IMG/VR virus record: IMGVR_UViG_3300006735_006281
Location: 1-55,476 of that record
Length of the DNA stretch: 55,476 bases
Direction: 5' to 3' (one strand)
DNA from: a virus
Positions 44,179 to 53,229 of the stretch are shown here, piece after piece. The position numbers and the translations under genes were made by a program. Position 1 is the stretch's first letter, and each line of letters opens with the position of its first letter. The notes beneath the pieces were generated by a model. That model saw only the letters and a list, made by a program, of their open reading frames with translations, ran no database searches and had not been told where the DNA came from.

Positions 44179-44348
44179 TCATCATATAAGTCATCTTTTT
44201 TATTGTAACGAATATTAGAACAAGTTTGTCTAATTAACTTTTCTACAAAGGCAAACATTTTTAGACCATTCTTTTCACAATAACTTTTTAATATAGAATG
44301 AGTCTTAGTGTCGATTTTAAGGTTTTTATTACGTTTTAGTTTATCCAT
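44175..44348 (-). CDS. Small ribbon-helix-helix protein (57 residues)
   Basis: A frame of 57 codons on the minus strand, from ATG at 44346-44348 to a TAG at 44175-44177. The protein reads MDKLKRNKNLKIDTKTHSIL and continues as a helix KSYCEKNGLKMFAFVEKLIR, then a charged end. The arrangement of a short strand (LKIDTKTH), a helix with SILKSYCEKNG and a second helix with KMFAFVEKLI is that of the ribbon-helix-helix (Arc/MetJ/CopG) fold, DNA-binding dimers that use the strand to read the major groove. It stands opposite the sheath operon and overlaps the end of the gp15-like gene by four bases. A repeat array lies just upstream of it and is a candidate operator, so it is probably an auto- or sheath-operon regulator. 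No homolog search was possible. Confidence 0.68.
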   Translation of the reverse strand: MDKLKRNKNLKIDTKTHSILKSYCEKNGLKMFAFVEKLIRQTCSNIRYNKKDDLYDD

Positions 44349-44349
44349 A

Positions 44350-44357
44350 TATAAATA
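44350..44357 (-). promoter_or_regulatory. Candidate promoter element for the RHH gene (TATTTATA)
   Basis: Read on the minus strand the element is CTTATTTATAT directly before the ATG of the 57-residue gene, with a single base between core and start. If it is the promoter the message is leaderless, as may also be the case at 29262 and 42500. Confidence 0.35.
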
Positions 44358-44388
44358 AGTATGAAAAAAGTATGATTCTTTTCATACT
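44357..44388. promoter_or_regulatory. Candidate operator array upstream of the RHH gene
   Basis: Two direct copies of AAGTATGA at 44357-44364 and 44368-44375, spaced 11 bases, are followed by an inverted TCATACT at 44382-44388. The outer pair gives a perfect ten-base inverted repeat, AGTATGAAAA at 44358-44367 and TTTTCATACT at 44379-44388. Repeated half-sites at about one helical turn are the usual targets of MetJ/Arc/CopG-type dimers. The array lies between the RHH gene and the first sheath gene. Confidence 0.5.
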
Positions 44389-44426
44389 AGACATAAAAAC
44401 CCTTCGTACTTTGCTAAAAGCAAGAG

Positions 44427-44434
44427 TATTTATT
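44427..44434 (+). promoter_or_regulatory. Candidate late promoter element (TATTTATT)
   Basis: The extended sequence GAGTATTTATTATAAAACC matches that before the 569-residue gene (3438-3445) over most of its length. The core ends 43 bases before the first sheath ATG. Confidence 0.5.
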
Positions 44435-44477
44435 ATAAAACCAAAGAATAATAAAAAATTATAAAAAAGAGTAAAAC

Positions 44478-47309
44478 ATGGCAAATCAAGTAGTAGTATC
44501 ACCAGGAGTTTATACATCAGAGAAGGACCTTTCGTTTGTTGCTTCTAGTGTTGGTATAACACGTTTAGGTATGGCGGGTGAAACATATAGAGGACCTGCG
44601 AACCAACCAATATTCGTAGGAGACTATGATACATATAAAACATATTTTGGACCACAAAAAACAGAACAATATTGTTTATCACAACCTTGTGCAGCGGGTT
44701 CAACAAAACACCCAAGATATGAAGCAACATATATAGCTAGAGCTTATTTAAGTGAGTCAAATAATTTATGGACTACACGTATATTAGGTAGTACAGGTTA
44801 TGATGCAACAGAGGGTTTAGTAATTAATTTAGGTATTGGTACAACTAATACTGGTGCGGCAGGACAACAAGTACAGTCAACAAGAAGACTGTCAGCAACA
44901 ACGGCTTGTGTAATTAGAGCTAGAAAATATTACGGGGCGTCAACATTCAATCAACCAAATATTCATATTGGTGTAGTACCAACACAAGGTTTTGACACTT
45001 ACGCTAATAACGCAGCTTCACCTACATACGCAGCTAATGGATTTATGATTGGTGGTAGTGGTACGGCAGGAGCATTAATCGCAGGAGGTGCGTGGGCAAA
45101 TGCAACAGGAGACTTTACAATCGCAGCTAAAAGACAAGCTTTCGCAGGTGTAGGTGCAGCAGACGATAGATACTTAGTTAGTTTTAACCCAAATAGTAAT
45201 AACTATATTACAAAAGTTCTTGGAACTAATCCTTACTATGACCAAAACAACCCAGACCAAAGACTTTACGTTGAACAAATTTATATTAACGCAGTTAAAC
45301 AAATGGGTAAAGAATGGGGTGGTTCAGCGGCTAACAACTATTTAGATGTTATTGAAGATATGTCGTTCTTTAATCTACAAACTACTTGGAAAAACTATAC
45401 GGACACTTGGCAACCAACAGCAACACCAGATGGACCACAAACTCCGTGGATTTATTCTGAGGTTAGAGGTACTGAAATAGTTAAATTATTTAGACTTATT
45501 CTAATATCAGATGGTGATACAGCTAACGACTTCTTAAAATTCTCAATTCTTAACATAGACATTGATAATAAAACATTTGATATTGCGATTAGAGCTTATG
45601 GAGATTCTGACGCTAAACAAGTGATATACGAACAATATAAAAATATAAGTCTTAACCCTATCAGTCAAAATTATATAGGTAAGAAAATTGGTACATTAAA
45701 CGGAGAGTACGCATTAAGATCACGTTATATAATGGTTGATATTGATGAAAATTGTCCAGTAGATGCAGTACCTGCGGGTTATGAAGGATATCCAACAACA
45801 AATTCTTCAGGTAACTTTGGTAACTTAAGTGGAAGAACTCAATCTCAAGGAACAGGTGCGGCTGACGGATTAGCACTTCACTCAAGAGTAGAACCTTTTG
45901 CTTATTATAATGTTTCTTATGATTTAGTTGCTGATAATATCAGAAAGACTTATCTAGGTTTAGGAAGTAAAATGGGTTGGGACCAAGATATGTTCGATTA
46001 TCATGGGTGTGCGACTAACGGTACAAACTCAGGTGGAGACAGAACATTATGTGCGGCGGCTTGGTCAGGTAAAACTTATGGTTTCCATATGGATACTAGA
46101 GCTTCTGGTAGCACATTCTTACAAAATACAAATGCTGGAGATTACAGAGTATGGTTCTCAGGTTCTGTTGGAACTTTCCCATTCTATGCAACTTCATCAC
46201 AATATACTGTAAACGGATATTACGGACCTAATAGTTCAAATTCCGCAACATCAGCTAAAAATGTTTACTATAATAAAAAATATAGAAAATTCACTGTATT
46301 CCCTTATGGGGGACATGATGGATGGGAACCATATAGATCAGTACGTAGTAATACGGATTTATGGAAAGAAAACGCAACTTATTACACTGCGGGATACGGT
46401 TCAGGAGCAACAGCAGTAGCGGCTTCAGGAGACTTCCAGTTTAATAAAACTTCTGATTGGTACGCTTTCCAAACAGCTATTCATAAATTTGCTAATCCAG
46501 AAGAAACTGATATAAATCTATTTGCAAGCCCAGGTATTGATTATACTAATAACTTAACTTTAGTTAACGATACTATTGAAATGGTTGAAGATGATAGAGC
46601 AGATTCTTTATATATTGTTACATCACAAAACTATAAAGACCAAGGAGTTGAAAATGCAGTTGACGCTTTAGATGACGCAGACATTAATAGTAATTATGTG
46701 GCAACATATTGGCCTTGGATACAATACAATGATACAGAAAATAACGTTAGACTATATTTACCACCAACTTGTGAAGTATTAAGAAATATGGCAATTACTG
46801 ATAATGTTGCTTTCCCATGGTTTGCGACAGCAGGTTATAACAGAGGAATTGTTAAGGCTAACAAGGTAAGAAAAAATCTGACACAAGATGATAGAGATGA
46901 TTTATATGAAGCTAGGATTAATCCAATTGCAACATTTACAGCAACAGGACCTGTTATTTGGGGTAATAAGACCTTACAAACAGCAATGTCTGCACTTGAT
47001 AGAATTAATGTTAGAAGATTACTTCTTAGAGCAAGAAAATTAGTATCAGCAGTTGCGGTTAGATTAATATTTGAACAAAATGACGAAATAGTAAGACAAG
47101 AATTCTTAAGTTTAGTTAATCCGATTCTTGAAGATATCAGAAGAGATAGAGGTTTAACAGACTTTAAGGTGGTTCTTTCTAACGACCCAGAAGAAATTGA
47201 TCAAAACAAGTTGACAGGTAAGATTTTTATTAAACCAACTCGTTCATTAGAGTTTATTGAAATAGAATTTAATATTACACCTACCGCTACAAGTTTTGAT
47301 GATATATAA
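44478..47309 (+). CDS. gp18: Tail sheath protein 1, gp18-like
   Basis: The contractile sheath subunit. It opens with the classic VVVSPGVYTSEKDLSFV, and the C-terminal third holds the most conserved part: NYVATYWPWIQYNDTENN, FPWFATAGYNRGIVKA, NPIATFTATGPVIWG, SALDRINVRRLLL and the last strand LEFIEIEFNITP that inserts in the neighbouring subunit. It is 943 residues, compared with 659 for T4 gp18; the extra length lies in the outward-facing middle (residues about 100-250 and 480-640), rich in Gly, Thr and Ser. A second, related sheath gene follows after 24 bases. A late-type element and a candidate RHH operator lie upstream. Confidence 0.93.
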   Translation: MANQVVVSPGVYTSEKDLSFVASSVGITRLGMAGETYRGPANQPIFVGDYDTYKTYFGPQKTEQYCLSQPCAAGSTKHPRYEATYIARAYLSESNNLWTTRILGSTGYDATEGLVINLGIGTTNTGAAGQQVQSTRRLSATTACVIRARKYYGASTFNQPNIHIGVVPTQGFDTYANNAASPTYAANGFMIGGSGTAGALIAGGAWANATGDFTIAAKRQAFAGVGAADDRYLVSFNPNSNNYITKVLGTNPYYDQNNPDQRLYVEQIYINAVKQMGKEWGGSAANNYLDVIEDMSFFNLQTTWKNYTDTWQPTATPDGPQTPWIYSEVRGTEIVKLFRLILISDGDTANDFLKFSILNIDIDNKTFDIAIRAYGDSDAKQVIYEQYKNISLNPISQNYIGKKIGTLNGEYALRSRYIMVDIDENCPVDAVPAGYEGYPTTNSSGNFGNLSGRTQSQGTGAADGLALHSRVEPFAYYNVSYDLVADNIRKTYLGLGSKMGWDQDMFDYHGCATNGTNSGGDRTLCAAAWSGKTYGFHMDTRASGSTFLQNTNAGDYRVWFSGSVGTFPFYATSSQYTVNGYYGPNSSNSATSAKNVYYNKKYRKFTVFPYGGHDGWEPYRSVRSNTDLWKENATYYTAGYGSGATAVAASGDFQFNKTSDWYAFQTAIHKFANPEETDINLFASPGIDYTNNLTLVNDTIEMVEDDRADSLYIVTSQNYKDQGVENAVDALDDADINSNYVATYWPWIQYNDTENNVRLYLPPTCEVLRNMAITDNVAFPWFATAGYNRGIVKANKVRKNLTQDDRDDLYEARINPIATFTATGPVIWGNKTLQTAMSALDRINVRRLLLRARKLVSAVAVRLIFEQNDEIVRQEFLSLVNPILEDIRRDRGLTDFKVVLSNDPEEIDQNKLTGKIFIKPTRSLEFIEIEFNITPTATSFDDI

Positions 47310-47333
47310 CATAGATTAAAACTTTTAATATAA

Positions 47334-50300
47334 ATGGCGAATCAAGTTTCATTGTCTCCAGGAGTATATATTTCTGAAAGAGAACTTACATTTAGTACAC
47401 CAACTGTAGGAGCTACAACTTTAGCTACTGTGGGTGAGACCTTAAGAGGTCCGGCTCAACAACCTATTTTTGTACAATCATATGATGAATATAAAACCTA
47501 TTTTGGTGGACTAGACACAACAATCTTTTCAGGGACATCAATCCCAAAATACGAACAATCTTATATTGCTAAAGGATTCCTAAGTGAATCCAACTCCCTA
47601 TTTGCGGTTAGACCTTTAGGTTACGCCGGATATAACGCAGGTAACGCTTGGAACCTAATTGTAAGTTATGTACCAAATTATGATAATGTAATGAGGGCAT
47701 ATGGAGGTGGATGTACGGCTGGACAATGTGGTGAAGTAAGTGCCAATCAATTTGGGGGAACAGGAATACCAATGTTAGATCCAGATGGTAATGCAATAAG
47801 TTCAACAGTACCATCAATATATGCAGGGGCTGGACCAGCCGCTCAACCAGGTATGTTAAGTGGAGGAACTTGGGGTTATTTAATGTCTGATAACAATGAA
47901 GGATATGTAAATGGGGCACAATTTACAAATGCAGATGCGGCAGGTGCCGGTCAAGGATATATGTTCGATTATCCTTCATCACAATCAATGATGATAATTT
48001 ATTCTGCTGACACTTATGGTGGACCAGGAAGAATGGTTTTAACTGGTAGTACTGGAGGTAACTGGCACACACAAGGAGGTAAACCTTGGGTATCAGGTAT
48101 ATTACCTTACCCAATGAATTTAATGAGTGGACAAACATTTGTTATCACATCAAATGAATCTACAGGAGGTGCTAGAAGTATTGCAGGTACATTACAAACA
48201 AATGGTCAAAATGGTTTTGAAGTACCAAGAGTTATGTCTCAAACAAATGCAACAACTTACCCGAATATTAATTGGGGACCAGCAGTTTCTGTATATGACC
48301 CAGCAGATACTTCAGAATCACCTTTATCACCAACTAAATTAATACATGCGGGAGATGACGGAACCAGAGACATACAACCAATAGGTTACCCAGCTACAGG
48401 ATACACAGTAGAATTTAACTGGAAATTTGGTAATCATATTGGATACCATACTGGGGGTACTACAGGTTGGACTGCACAAACCTCTGGTACAGTTTACACT
48501 TGGAGTGGAAAAACTCAAGAAATGGTAGTTGCCACATTAAGAAGTAGAGGAAAATATGCAGGAGATGTATTCTCTGCAAATGTTGCGGGAGATCTAAATC
48601 CTCCAGGTGTTACAGATTTCCAATCACCTTCATTTGGTGTTAGAAATACTGTATGTGACGGTACTGTGGCTACATGTCCGGAACCAAGAATTGTTGATAT
48701 TAATACAACTAACTATAAACAAGATTTTTATCTTTCTGGTTATACTAACACAACAGGGGGTAATTTTAATTATGAAGTTAATTTAGACGCCAATTCACAA
48801 AAATATATAACAAAAGTTTTAGGTACCAAAAAATTTGATAAAAACACTCATATGTGGGTGGAAGAAAATTATCCTAATACTTTAAGCCAATTAGCAGCGT
48901 CTGCTGTTACGGTTTCTAATCTTAGATTTGGACAGGTAGGTAGTAATATATCAGCAGGGGCATCCTTTTCAGATTATACTGAAGATTGGCAACCATTAGG
49001 TGCAGTTGAGGGACCAGCTACACCTTATATTGTTTCAGAAATAAGAGGTGAAAATATATTTAGATTATTTAGATGTATTTTAATAGCTGATGGAAACACA
49101 GCAAATAACTCAGTTAAAATATCAATCCAAGATATTGATGTTAATAATAAAACTTTTACATTAACAGTAAGAGAATTTTCTGACACAGATACAAATCAAA
49201 GAATAATAGAAGCTTATACCCAATGTACCCTTAATCCAGAAAGTCAAAATTATATAGGTAAGAAAATTGGTACAGAAAACGGAGAATATGCGGTTAGGTC
49301 AAAATACATAATGTTAGAGTTTGATGAAAACTGTCCATTAGATGCTTTACCAGCAGGGTTTGAAGGTTATTTAATTAGAAATTACAGTGGGTCTACATAT
49401 GCAGACACTACATATATGAATCCACCACTAGAGGCAACTATAACAGAACCATCTGGTTGGTATGGTAATATTGCAGCTAAACCATTTTATAACTTAAAAT
49501 ATGATATTGTTGCGGATGATATAAAAAAGACATATTTAGGATGGTCCTCAAAAACAGGTATTGACCAAGACTATGTGGACTATAAAGGTTTGAATGGTAC
49601 TTTAACACAAACATCACCATATAAATGTAGTGCAAACGGTACGTTATGGACCGGTAAAACAAAAGGTTTCCACTTTGATAAAAGAGTTTCAGGTTTAACA
49701 TCTAGTGATGTCGTACAATACAATGTAGGTTCTTATAATTTCTATACTAGTGGAAATACACTACTTGGAGATGTTGGTAATTATTATACAAATAAAGATT
49801 ATCTTAAGTTTACAGTATTACCTTATGGAGGACATGATGGATGGGACGAATACAGAATAACTAGAACCAACAGTGATTTATATGTAATAGGTAAAACAAA
49901 TTATAATACATTTTGGTATAACCAAAGTTTCACCAATATAAGTTGTGAGGTCACAGATTACTATGCTTATTTTGATGCAATGAGAAAGTTATCTAATCCT
50001 GAGGAAACACCTAGTAGTTTATTTACTACTCCAGGTATTGATTATACCAATAACTTAACTCTAGTCAATAAAGCTATTCAAATGATAGAAAATGATAAAG
50101 GAGACTCACTTTATGTAGTAACCTCATCTAACCCAGCTAATCAAACTGTTGACGGGGCAATAACAAATTTAGAAAATGCAGCGTTAAGTAGTAATTATGT
50201 AGCAACATATTGGCCTTGGACTAGATATAAAGATACTGAGAATAATGTTAGACTTTATATGCCACCAACAACAGATGTGGTAAGAAATATGGCAAGAACA

Positions 50301-50813
50301 GATAATATTTCTTTCCCATGGTTTGCAACAGCTGGTTACAGTAGAGGTATGATGAATGTGGATAGAGCTAGAATTAAACTAACACAAATAAACAGAGACG
50401 ATTTATACGAATCAAGACTTAACCCAATCGCAACATTTAATGGGGTAGGTGTTGTTATATGGGGACAAAAAACCTTACAAACAACAACTTCAGCTTTAGA
50501 TAGAGTTAATGTTAGAAGATTATTATTGTACTTAAAAACTAGAATTAAAGATGTTGCAATACAACTATTATTCGAACAAAATGACGATATAGTAAGACAA
50601 CAATTCCTAACTCTAATCAACCCAATTTTAGAAGATGTAAGAAGAGATAGAGGTTTGAACGATTTCCAAGTTAGACTTAGTGATACGGCAACAGAACTAG
50701 ATACTAATAAGTTAACAGGTAAAATATTCATAAAACCAACTAAAACACTAGAATTTATCGAAGTAGAATTTAACATTACACCATCTAGTGTTTCATTTAA
50801 TGATATAGGTTAA
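47334..50813 (+). CDS. gp18: Tail sheath protein 2, gp18-like paralog
   Basis: A second sheath protein, 1159 residues, sharing both ends with the previous gene: VSLSPGVYISERELTF at the start and SSNYVATYWPWTRYKDTENN, FPWFATAGYSRGMM, NPIATFNGVGVVIWG, SALDRVNVRRLLL and LEFIEVEFNITP at the end. Relative to copy 1 it has a large extra region in the N-terminal half (roughly residues 105-450) rich in Gly, Thr, Ser and Asn, likely surface-exposed on the tail. A stretch of 33 bases is identical between the copies (45663-45695 and 49242-49274). The two proteins could form a mixed sheath or one may be an alternative decoration. Confidence 0.93.
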   Translation: MANQVSLSPGVYISERELTFSTPTVGATTLATVGETLRGPAQQPIFVQSYDEYKTYFGGLDTTIFSGTSIPKYEQSYIAKGFLSESNSLFAVRPLGYAGYNAGNAWNLIVSYVPNYDNVMRAYGGGCTAGQCGEVSANQFGGTGIPMLDPDGNAISSTVPSIYAGAGPAAQPGMLSGGTWGYLMSDNNEGYVNGAQFTNADAAGAGQGYMFDYPSSQSMMIIYSADTYGGPGRMVLTGSTGGNWHTQGGKPWVSGILPYPMNLMSGQTFVITSNESTGGARSIAGTLQTNGQNGFEVPRVMSQTNATTYPNINWGPAVSVYDPADTSESPLSPTKLIHAGDDGTRDIQPIGYPATGYTVEFNWKFGNHIGYHTGGTTGWTAQTSGTVYTWSGKTQEMVVATLRSRGKYAGDVFSANVAGDLNPPGVTDFQSPSFGVRNTVCDGTVATCPEPRIVDINTTNYKQDFYLSGYTNTTGGNFNYEVNLDANSQKYITKVLGTKKFDKNTHMWVEENYPNTLSQLAASAVTVSNLRFGQVGSNISAGASFSDYTEDWQPLGAVEGPATPYIVSEIRGENIFRLFRCILIADGNTANNSVKISIQDIDVNNKTFTLTVREFSDTDTNQRIIEAYTQCTLNPESQNYIGKKIGTENGEYAVRSKYIMLEFDENCPLDALPAGFEGYLIRNYSGSTYADTTYMNPPLEATITEPSGWYGNIAAKPFYNLKYDIVADDIKKTYLGWSSKTGIDQDYVDYKGLNGTLTQTSPYKCSANGTLWTGKTKGFHFDKRVSGLTSSDVVQYNVGSYNFYTSGNTLLGDVGNYYTNKDYLKFTVLPYGGHDGWDEYRITRTNSDLYVIGKTNYNTFWYNQSFTNISCEVTDYYAYFDAMRKLSNPEETPSSLFTTPGIDYTNNLTLVNKAIQMIENDKGDSLYVVTSSNPANQTVDGAITNLENAALSSNYVATYWPWTRYKDTENNVRLYMPPTTDVVRNMARTDNISFPWFATAGYSRGMMNVDRARIKLTQINRDDLYESRLNPIATFNGVGVVIWGQKTLQTTTSALDRVNVRRLLLYLKTRIKDVAIQLLFEQNDDIVRQQFLTLINPILEDVRRDRGLNDFQVRLSDTATELDTNKLTGKIFIKPTKTLEFIEVEFNITPSSVSFNDIG

Positions 50814-50818
50814 AGATT

Positions 50819-51595
50819 ATGAGTAGGAGATTATTATTTGAAATAACAATGAGGGCCTACAGTTTTGACTGGGATGACAATATTCTACATATGCCAACTA
50901 TGGTACATATGGAAAAAAAAGTTGGTAATAATTGGGAAAAAATAAAAATTACCACATCTGAATACGCTGAAGTTAAGGGGGAACCAAATTATAGATACCC
51001 AGATGAGGATATAAGAAAGGCTTTTGTTGAGTTTGATGACAATGATTTATTTTTAGACAATGTTAGTGAAAGTTTAAGGAATAAAGACTTTGCGCCGAGT
51101 TTTGAAGATTTTAAGGAAGCTTTAATAGATGCAAAAACAATATCTATCATTACGGCACGACCAACATCGCCAGAGACCATTAAAAAAGGTATTTTAATGG
51201 TAATTGACGAAGTATTTACTCCAGAAGAAAAGGAGGAAATGATAGAAAATATAGAAGATAACTTTGATTTTGAGGGAGAGGATGTCATAAAAAAGTATAT
51301 AGATTCTAATTATTATTATCCAGTGTCTTTTAGAAATAGAACTACTGACATTAAGAAAGGTAAAACAAATGCATTAGATAATTTTGTTATGAATGTTAAA
51401 AAATCTTTTGAAAAAATGGATAAAACTAAATATAATAAAATGGCTATAGGTTATAGTGATGACGATCTTGAAAACATTGAGGGAGTGATAGAAAAAATAG
51501 AAAAAGAACTTTCTAAAGAGTATCCAGACATTAAGTTTTATGTTTATGATACTTCTGAAAAGGGTAAAAATAAATTAATAGTACATACTACTTAA
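50819..51595 (+). CDS. HAD-family hydrolase/phosphatase
   Basis: A 258-residue protein with the HAD nucleophile motif in YSFDWDDNILHMPT, motif II in SIITARPTSPET and the acidic end KMAIGYSDDDLENI. All acids expected in the active site are present, unlike in the HAD gene at 9670. Substrates of such phage enzymes include nucleotide or polynucleotide phosphates. An upstream GTG-free ATG at 50819 is used here; the second ATG, at 50849, begins MRAYSFDWDDN, lies right before the catalytic motif and may be the real start. It is placed between the sheath and tube genes, five bases after the sheath stop. Confidence 0.75.
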   Translation: MSRRLLFEITMRAYSFDWDDNILHMPTMVHMEKKVGNNWEKIKITTSEYAEVKGEPNYRYPDEDIRKAFVEFDDNDLFLDNVSESLRNKDFAPSFEDFKEALIDAKTISIITARPTSPETIKKGILMVIDEVFTPEEKEEMIENIEDNFDFEGEDVIKKYIDSNYYYPVSFRNRTTDIKKGKTNALDNFVMNVKKSFEKMDKTKYNKMAIGYSDDDLENIEGVIEKIEKELSKEYPDIKFYVYDTSEKGKNKLIVHTT

Positions 51596-51614
51596 ATAAT
51601 TTTATATTTCGATA

Positions 51615-51622
51615 TATTTATA
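51615..51622 (+). promoter_or_regulatory. Candidate late promoter element (TATTTATA)
   Basis: The core lies 41 bases before the tail tube ATG in a 68-base AT-rich gap (GATATATTTATAGATGTATT). Distance is longer than in most copies, as for the first sheath gene. Confidence 0.45.
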
Positions 51623-51663
51623 GATGTATTCAAAATATAATACAAACTAAAAAAAAATAGAAA

Positions 51664-52152
51664 ATGGCAGATTTACTAATGAAAATGCCGGTTCCTTACG
51701 AACCAAAGAGAAAGAATCGGTTTATAATGAAATTTCCATCTGACTTAGGTATAGCAGAGTGGATAGTATCTAGTGCGGCTAGACCATCAATAACAATTAA
51801 TGAAGTTGAAATTCCGTTTCTTAATACTAAAACATTTGTTGCTGGTCAGTTCCAGTGGGAGACTATTGACGTAACATTCAGAGACCCTATTGCTCCATCA
51901 TCATCTCAAGCATTAATGGAATGGGTAAGACTACACGCAGAGTCAGTAACTGGTAGAATGGGTTACGCTGCAGGTTACAAGAAAAAAGTAGACCTATTTA
52001 TGCTAGACCCAACAGGTGCGATTGTTGAAAACTGGGAATTAAGAGGAACTATGTTAACTAACGTTAATTTTGGTGACTTAGATTACAGTGGAGATGATTT
52101 AGCAGATGTGTCAGCTACTTTAAGATTTGATAGAGCAATCTTAAAATACTAA
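51664..52152 (+). CDS. gp19: Tail tube protein, gp19-like
   Basis: A 162-residue protein, practically the length of T4 gp19 (163), which stacks in hexamers to form the inner tail tube. The conserved pieces are KRKNRFIMKFPSDLGIAEW, SAARPSITINEVEIPFL, WETIDVTFRDPIAPSSSQAL and the final LADVSATLRFDRA. The gene follows the sheath block as in T4, with its own terminator and possible promoter, which fits the need for high expression. Confidence 0.93.
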   Translation: MADLLMKMPVPYEPKRKNRFIMKFPSDLGIAEWIVSSAARPSITINEVEIPFLNTKTFVAGQFQWETIDVTFRDPIAPSSSQALMEWVRLHAESVTGRMGYAAGYKKKVDLFMLDPTGAIVENWELRGTMLTNVNFGDLDYSGDDLADVSATLRFDRAILKY

Positions 52153-52179
52153 TTCATTATAAAAGAAAATATTAAATTT

Positions 52180-52210
52180 ATTAAGGGCCTATTTAGGTCC
52201 TTAATTGTTT
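52180..52210 (+). terminator. Hairpin terminator after the tail tube gene
   Basis: A stem of about eleven pairs (52180-52190 with 52195-52205, containing one G-T pair) with an ATTT loop, followed by TTGTTT. The T run is interrupted, so termination may be partial. It would reduce reading from the abundant tube message into the gp26-like gene. Confidence 0.65.
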
Positions 52211-52271
52211 ACAATGGCGAATGTTGTACTATTTTTAGTAAATAAACTGCATTAAAAAAAGAAAAAAAGTT

Positions 52272-53051
52272 ATGTCAGAACAACCTAAAACAACCAAACA
52301 AGACACAAGTGTCTTTACAGTCCCTTTTGATGTTATAGAACTACCTTCTAAAGGATTACTATATCCTAGTTCGGACGGTAATCTAAAAGTTGAATATATG
52401 ACCGCAGAGGATGAAAATATCCTAACCTCACCAAACCTAGTACAATCAGGAAAAGTTTTAGATGTTTTAATTGAACGTAAAATTAAAGACGATCAATTAA
52501 AAGCTAAAGACTTATTGGTAGGTGATAGAAACGCAATTATGGTATTTTTAAGGTCTACTTCTTATGGAGAAATGTATCCAGTTAAACTAACAGATCCTGA
52601 AACAGGTGAAGAGTTTGAAACAGAAGTCGACTTATCAAAATTACCAGTTAAATCAATAGGAGCTTCACCAAACGAAGAGGGATTATTTGAATTCAACCTA
52701 AAAAGGATGAAAAAAGATATTAAATTTAGATTATTAACTTCACAAGACGAGGAAAATCTAATTAAAGCCGAAGAAAAAAGAAAAAAACTACTAAAGACAC
52801 AAGTTTCTAAACTATTAACTAATAGATTAGTTACTCAAATTGTCGAGGTAGACGGTAATAGAGATAAAAGTTATATCGAACAATTCGTTAACTACCTTCC
52901 AGCGGGAGATTCACTAGACTTGAGAAAGTATATAGATGATATCGAACCTGGTATAGACCTGAGGGCAGACGTGGAGTCACCTTCAGGTGCCGTGTTTCGC
53001 AGTCTCGTTCCAATTACAGTCCAATTTTTTTGGCCTAACGTCAGACTATAA
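52272..53051 (+). CDS. gp26: Baseplate hub/tail assembly protein, gp26-family (T4_baseplate)
   Basis: A 259-residue member of the T4 gp26 family. The family signature is in the first half: DVIELPSKGLLYPSSDGNL, VEYMTAEDENILTSPNL and DLLVGDRNAIMVFLRSTSYG. The end, FFWPNVRL, is a hydrophobic tail. The gene follows the tail tube and overlaps a second short frame that lies one base ahead. In long-tailed phages, the position between tube and tape measure is held by the tail assembly chaperone pair, in which the longer form is made by frameshifting; this gene may play that role as well as, or instead of, a hub role. The last 65 bases overlap the next frame, and a run of seven T at 53025-53031 lies there. 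Confidence 0.82.
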   Translation: MSEQPKTTKQDTSVFTVPFDVIELPSKGLLYPSSDGNLKVEYMTAEDENILTSPNLVQSGKVLDVLIERKIKDDQLKAKDLLVGDRNAIMVFLRSTSYGEMYPVKLTDPETGEEFETEVDLSKLPVKSIGASPNEEGLFEFNLKRMKKDIKFRLLTSQDEENLIKAEEKRKKLLKTQVSKLLTNRLVTQIVEVDGNRDKSYIEQFVNYLPAGDSLDLRKYIDDIEPGIDLRADVESPSGAVFRSLVPITVQFFWPNVRL

Positions 53052-53229
53052 AACAGAGTTATATAAACAAATATATATCTTAGTTAAGCATTGTGGTTTT
53101 ACGAGAGCAGACGTGATGGTCATGCCAATATATGAAAGAACTATTTATATTGGTGAATTAGAAAGAGAATTAGAAGAAAAACAAAAAGCCCATAAGGCCG
53201 CAGAAAGAAAAGCTAAATCAAAGAGGTGA
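52987..53229 (+). CDS. Short second-frame protein after gp26 (tail assembly chaperone C-part?)
   Basis: An open frame of 80 codons that lies one base ahead of the gp26-like frame and begins inside it. From about residue 20 it has TELYKQIYILVKHCGFTRADV, then VMPIYERTIYIGELERELEE and a basic helix; this MP-aromatic-R-x-x-Y/I block looks like the short proteins that follow gp26 in marine T4-like phages. The first start is a GTG at 52987; there is no ATG before the conserved part, and the nearest (53116) would cut it. So the protein is either started at the GTG, with GGAG ten bases before, or made as an extension of gp26 by frameshifting at 53025-53031. Either way its stop overlaps a terminator stem. 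Confidence 0.6.
   Translation: MPCFAVSFQLQSNFFGLTSDYKTELYKQIYILVKHCGFTRADVMVMPIYERTIYIGELERELEEKQKAHKAAERKAKSKR
53025..53031 (+). other. Possible programmed frameshift site (seven T)
   Basis: Codons of the gp26-like frame are CAA TTT TTT TGG; sliding forward by one base on the T run gives GGC CTA ACG, the second frame. A +1 (or -2) shift would join the two proteins into one. A single T lost in sequencing or assembly would give the same fusion, so the signal is ambiguous. Confidence 0.4.

Noticed and set aside
44400-44425. Small hairpin TTGC-TAAAA-GCAA as a terminator
   Set aside because: Only four base pairs and no T run; too weak to call.
52214-52255. 13-codon ATG frame starting MANVVLFLV in the gap after the tail tube gene
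   Set aside because: Too short and without any family; the resemblance to the sheath start MANQV is limited to three residues.
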